A DNA stretch of 64,000 nucleotides from Aphelocoma coerulescens (lineage: Eukaryota > Chordata > Aves > Passeriformes > Corvidae). This document shows positions 61,201 through 64,000 of the stretch, piece after piece; the stretch's first letter is position 1; every line of letters starts with the position of its first letter. Below the pieces are notes generated by a model. That model saw only the letters and a program-made list of their open reading frames with translations. It searched no databases and was not told the origin of the DNA. The translations under genes and the position numbers were made by a program. The stretch covers positions 15,971,497 to 16,035,496 of the forward strand of contig NC_091016.1 of NCBI RefSeq assembly GCF_041296385.1. Direction: 5' to 3'.

Positions 61201-62664
61201 TAGAAATAGCATCAGAGACAACTGGGCACAAGGGCATGGCTGTACAACTCAAAAGCTGACACAACCTGGAACTGACTTTGCAGGACTGCCTGTTCCAGCA
61301 AACACCTTTCTCCGTCCAAACAGGACACAGCTGACAGAAAATACCACCAAGACACACAGATGGTTCACACATACCCGTAGTTCACTAAATGTAGAAGGAT
61401 TGGTTCACAAGATTGGCCAACTTCAGCTGCTCTGACTGCCTGTTGGTGTTTTCTCAGCCATAAGACAGAGCAGGAGCCACAACAGAGCCCCAAAACCATG
61501 CAAAGACCTCCCCTGCTACTGATACACGCTGAGGACATGACGCCTGCACTACACACCCACTGCAAAGACAGCCTGAAGTGCAGTGTCCTGCTGAGCTCTC
61601 TCTTTGCTCAGCTGCTTCCCTGGGCTCACACCACAGCAAAAGCTCTCAGAGCTCTGCCTACAGCACATAAACTGGAAATCCACCAGACAGGACTTAGGCT
61701 GGTCCTTACCGTATGTCCTGTTCCCTCTGAACTCAGCTCCTGCTGTTTTCTTCTGTCATCACCATTGCCAGTGATAGTTTTCCCATTCTCCTGCTCTCCG
61801 CTACATATTTTGTTGGTGTTAGAAGAAGGAGAGCTCTTCTGGATGGGAGGCAATGGCTTGGAGGGAAGGAGCATGGAGGGAGATGCCACGGTAAACTTCT
61901 TGGCAAGAGTGTAGCCAGTCAGTCCTGCAAAATGGAGACACAAAATATAACAGAGGCCACAATGCCAACATAAAGCATCTGAAGCTACACTATTTCGCTG
62001 GAGAGAGTCCCTGGAAACTTCTAAAGAGCTGCACAGGGAAACACGCTCCTGCCAGCAGCCACTTGAGGCAGACCAGGGAGACACCCTGACCCACTTCCAG
62101 AGAGCCAGCACAGGAACAGCCTGGCCTCTGGGCTGCCCTGGGACAGCAGGGAGCCCAGAGCCCTGTGCTTTCCAGGAATGGCTCAGCTGCACACGCACCC
62201 TCCTGCTCCTCTCCCGGCCCCACAGCTGAGCAGCCCTACAGCTACATGGGGCACTGGGAGCTGCACAGCTCATTGCAGGGGGCACATGCAGGGCAGAACT
62301 GTTCCCTGGCAATGTGCCCAGGCTCTCTAGGCTGGCACAAGAGCCTTCCTCCCGCCAGAGAGCGGCCCAGCTCCCGCCTTACCTCTTTGTGAGGCTGAGC
62401 CATGCTCAGCCTTCACCGTGTCCTCCCTGGCAGTGACCCCGGGGGCAGCGCTGCTCAGCTGCCCCTGCCGGGGCTCCTGGGCCAAGGCCCCCTGAGCAGG
62501 CTGCGAGCGGAGACCTGCACTGCCAAGGCCGGGCTTCCGCACGTCAGTTGGCACCAAGCCGAAAAGTTCAGCCAGGTCCCTTGGGAACAGAGGCATCCCA
62601 GGTCCTATCACACACCATGAATTTTTTTTCTTCCTCTGGGCTTTTGTTGTAGACTCAGAAGAAG
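37767..62664 (-). CDS. TOGARAM2: TOGARAM2-like gene copy 3, most complete copy, 5' partial
   Basis: Exons in transcript order: a 62664-62383, b 61924-61710, c 60178-60018, d 59922-59837, e 59369-59174, f 58750-58704, second a 56747-56466, body 1 55071-54983, 2 54036-53886, 3 52792-52631, 4 50621-50489, 5 49656-49551, 6 48788-48553, 7 47064-46912, 8 45758-45641, 9 44681-44578, 10 43213-43009, 11 41832-41616, 12 40278-40192, 13 38020-37767 (stop complement 37769-37767). They total 3,284 nt and keep one frame of about 1,093 residues through 19 GT-AG introns. TOGARAM2 is about this size (from memory), and two TOG domains fill the C-terminal half. Likely role by family: tubulin binding in the axoneme. 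The module array continues past the window, so the true N-terminus, start codon and promoter are not visible. Exons d and e rest on phase and splice signals alone. Confidence 0.85.
42371..42442 (-). pseudogene. Candidate relic exon, copy 3 counterpart
   Basis: Mirror of 12563-12634, with the same in-frame stop (complement 42373-42371) and acceptor. Conserved in both arms, as expected from recent duplication. Confidence 0.3.
44578..44681 (-). CDS. TOGARAM2: Copy 3, basic inter-TOG linker (exon 9)
   Basis: Mirror of 10323-10426, same reading, Lys/Ser/Pro-rich. Confidence 0.7.
45641..50621 (-). CDS. TOGARAM2: Copy 3, first TOG domain (exons 4-8)
   Basis: Exons 50621-50489, 49656-49551, 48788-48553, 47064-46912, 45758-45641. 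The translation equals copy 1, including the split-codon Trp of SSDDW and the NLRSKVS and HVQVRKC loops. Confidence 0.85.
45764..45782 (-). repeat. (CTTT)n microsatellite at the exon 8 acceptor, copy 3
   Basis: Mirror of 9226-9244 with the same length by eye. The exon 8 boundary is at 45758. Confidence 0.9.
46618..46788 (+). mobile_element. CR1 LINE 3'-end fragment, short (copy 3 counterpart)
   Basis: Mirror of 8220-8390 in intron 7-8 of copy 3. Confidence 0.8.
48113..48358 (+). mobile_element. CR1 LINE 3'-end fragment (copy 3 counterpart)
   Basis: Mirror of 6650-6895 in intron 6-7 of copy 3. Confidence 0.85.
52631..55071 (-). CDS. TOGARAM2: Copy 3, body exons 1-3
   Basis: Exons 55071-54983, 54036-53886 and 52792-52631, encoding the linker before the first TOG domain. 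Coding variants (LLPQTVDPGD, KHPG) match copy 2 rather than copy 1. Confidence 0.8.
52931..53196 (-). mobile_element. CR1 LINE 3'-end fragment (copy 3 counterpart)
   Basis: Same insertion as 1815-2077, inverted with copy 3. Confidence 0.85.
56466..56747 (-). CDS. TOGARAM2: Copy 3, second exon a
   Basis: Identical in translation to 62383-62664 and to 23084-23365. It is followed on the minus strand by a dead exon b (about 56005-55856) and then body exon 1, to which it joins in phase. Confidence 0.75.
56508..62424 (-). repeat. 5.9-kb six-exon module, right array, complete
   Basis: Reverse complement of 17404-23320 and followed at once by a second copy: 62425-64000 matches 56508-58083 (offset 5,917) with few substitutions. 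Coding content per module is 987 nt (exons a-f), an exact multiple of three with phase-1 ends. Confidence 0.9.
58704..62664 (-). CDS. TOGARAM2: Copy 3, N-terminal module exons a-f
   Basis: Exons a 62664-62383, b 61924-61710, c 60178-60018, d 59922-59837, e 59369-59174, f 58750-58704. Together they make 329 codons with phase 1 at both ends, so whole modules can be repeated without a frameshift. Differences from the left array: GTGHT for GKGHT in b, SPEMR for SQETR in c, KMQLKS for KLQLKS in e. The peptide is basic, Ser/Pro-rich and probably disordered. A PLPPIQKS / PLIPPIRKA motif recurs in b and c. Confidence 0.65.
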
Positions 62665-64000
62665 CTGTAGATCAGGTACAAGGGAAGAAGTGAGTTAGTT
62701 GAACTCCCACCTTTACAATCACCACAACTAATGGGTGAGGCACTCGAGGGGTGTTTTAATATTGAGAAGATCGCTTTGTTTTTATTTTTCATGAGACTAG
62801 CATCACTATAATTGGTCTGAACTCTATGGAGCTGGCAGGACAGGAGAGAGACATTCCACTACTTTGCTTCTGTGCTGCTCATGGCTCATCCACTAGTTGG
62901 GGATCCCTTTCCTTCCAAACAGTTGGCAACCCACAGGGGGGTCTCTAGAATTTGACAATTCCACCTAGGAAGTAATTGCTTTCCAAAGCCAGTTTTCAAG
63001 GCCTTTGTTTCTGTAACTCCCCCTCAGTTCTCGGCTGGGTTTTGTTGGTGGTTTTTATTTCTCTTTACAACAAAGGCAGTGCTGGGACACAAACAATGGC
63101 ACCATGTGTTAGAAGCAAAAGAAGATTTGCAATCAAATTTAGATGTCCCCAGTATTCAAGCAGCCCATATCTGTAGGGAGCACATTGTTCATGCAAACGT
63201 TCCAGCTTTTCTCTGCTTTGTTGCTCCAGGGGTTTATTCCCTGCTTTCTCCCCTGTGGAGACACCCAAACCCAACATAAACATGACCTGCCTCAAAACAT
63301 TTCTGATCTTCGCTAATCCTGACAATTCAAAATTTTCTTAATGGAAATGGCAGGGGCAGGTTAATCTGAAATGCTCTCCAACGGAGCTTTTAAAACTCAG
63401 AGAACTAATCATTCTGTACAGGCCTCCACCGATGATAAAATCATGTGGCAGCAGGGCAGTAAAAAGGAATAACTGTCTTAAATCAGGATTTTTTTCCCCT
63501 GTAGAATGGTCAGCACAATTATAAAAGCGTAACAGGTAAGCTTTAATGAGATAGCTCATTTCTAGTGCAGAATTAATCCAGCTAAAATGCCACCTTACAT
63601 ACTCAGCAATACTTCTCCCCAGATGCATTCAGCATTCCAGCTGCATATCAGCAATTACGGAGTCATTCCAAAGGGGCCTTGCCAAGGATTTGGCAGAACT
63701 AACCCTGAGGCAAGGGACCAGTGGATCTGATCCCTTTTTCTGCATCAGCAAAATTGTTCCTTCAAATCTCACCTCTCCTATCATTCCATGCCCAGAGATG
63801 GCAAAGGAGCAACACCACTGTCATTGAGGCTTTGAACTTGAAAGCAGGGGCTGACACACATGCACCAGACACCGCATTTTGTCTGGCACAACTCTTCTTG
63901 TCAGGGCTCAGGCAAGGCAGGGAGGGGGGACAGGGCAGAAGCCATCTCCTCCCCCAGCCTCAGCCTGCACTACTGACACGGGCAGAGAGAGTCGGGGAAG
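62425..64000 (-). repeat. Start of a further 5.9-kb module, cut by window end
   Basis: Direct copy of 56508-58083. On the minus strand it holds the intron upstream of exon a and most of exon a (62425-62664). Exon f of this module would lie near 64,621, beyond the window, which predicts that the gene continues with more module copies. Confidence 0.85.

Noticed and set aside
61626..62312. Open frame of 228 codons running through intron a-b into exon b on the minus strand
   Set aside because: The intron is 458 bp, not a multiple of three, so retention would not join the exon a frame to this one. The left-array copy carries a stop. Read as a chance open intron.
1..64000. tRNA, rRNA, CRISPR arrays, bacterial operons
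   Set aside because: None seen; the composition, GT-AG introns and repeats are vertebrate.
1..64000. Assignment to a particular chromosome (W, Z or germline-restricted)
   Set aside because: The architecture is suggestive, but nothing in the sequence identifies the chromosome.

Overview
The window looks like nuclear DNA of a bird, most likely a songbird. The signs are spliced vertebrate exons, short 3'-end CR1 LINE fragments, and solo endogenous-retrovirus LTRs of the kind common in passerine genomes. There is no bacterial, organellar or CRISPR signal. The host assignment is an inference; no database search was possible.

The window is built almost entirely from copies of one gene, a TOGARAM2-like gene (TOG array regulator of axonemal microtubules, FAM179 family). 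I reconstructed its exon chain by matching splice sites and codon phase. Names used below: module exons a-f (N-terminal, low complexity) and body exons 1-13 (exons 1-3 linker, 4-8 first TOG domain, 9 basic linker, 10-13 second TOG domain and stop). One array unit is about 24.8 kb.

Layout. (1) 1-17,249 (+): body exons 1 (tail) to 13 of gene copy 1, ending in a stop codon. (2) 17,404-30,287 (+): gene copy 2, starting with a fragment of exon a only 154 bp after the copy 1 stop. It continues through b-f, a second exon a and body exons 1-5, and is cut off at 30,578 before most of the first TOG domain. (3) 30,579-36,890: a non-genic spacer with two solo LTRs that have clear target-site duplications, a third LTR-like stretch, a CA microsatellite, and scrambled fragments of the gene's own introns. 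(4) 36,891-37,613 (-): remnant of a further unit (exon a tail and a dead exon b). (5) 37,767-62,664 (-): gene copy 3, the most complete, with 20 exons and an unbroken frame for about 1,093 residues; its 5' end lies beyond 64,000. (6) 62,425-64,000: start of another direct copy of the 5.9-kb module.

The left array (+) and right array (-) face each other across the spacer and form a very large, nearly identical inverted repeat. Within each gene a 5.9-kb, six-exon module (987 coding nt, in frame) is tandemly repeated. Copies differ by scattered substitutions in a mosaic pattern that suggests gene conversion. From family knowledge the protein binds tubulin in the ciliary or flagellar axoneme. An amplified, palindromic array of such a gene resembles ampliconic gene families of sex-linked or germline-restricted chromosomes, but chromosome and expression cannot be read from this sequence. 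No promoter, first exon or start codon of any copy was identified.
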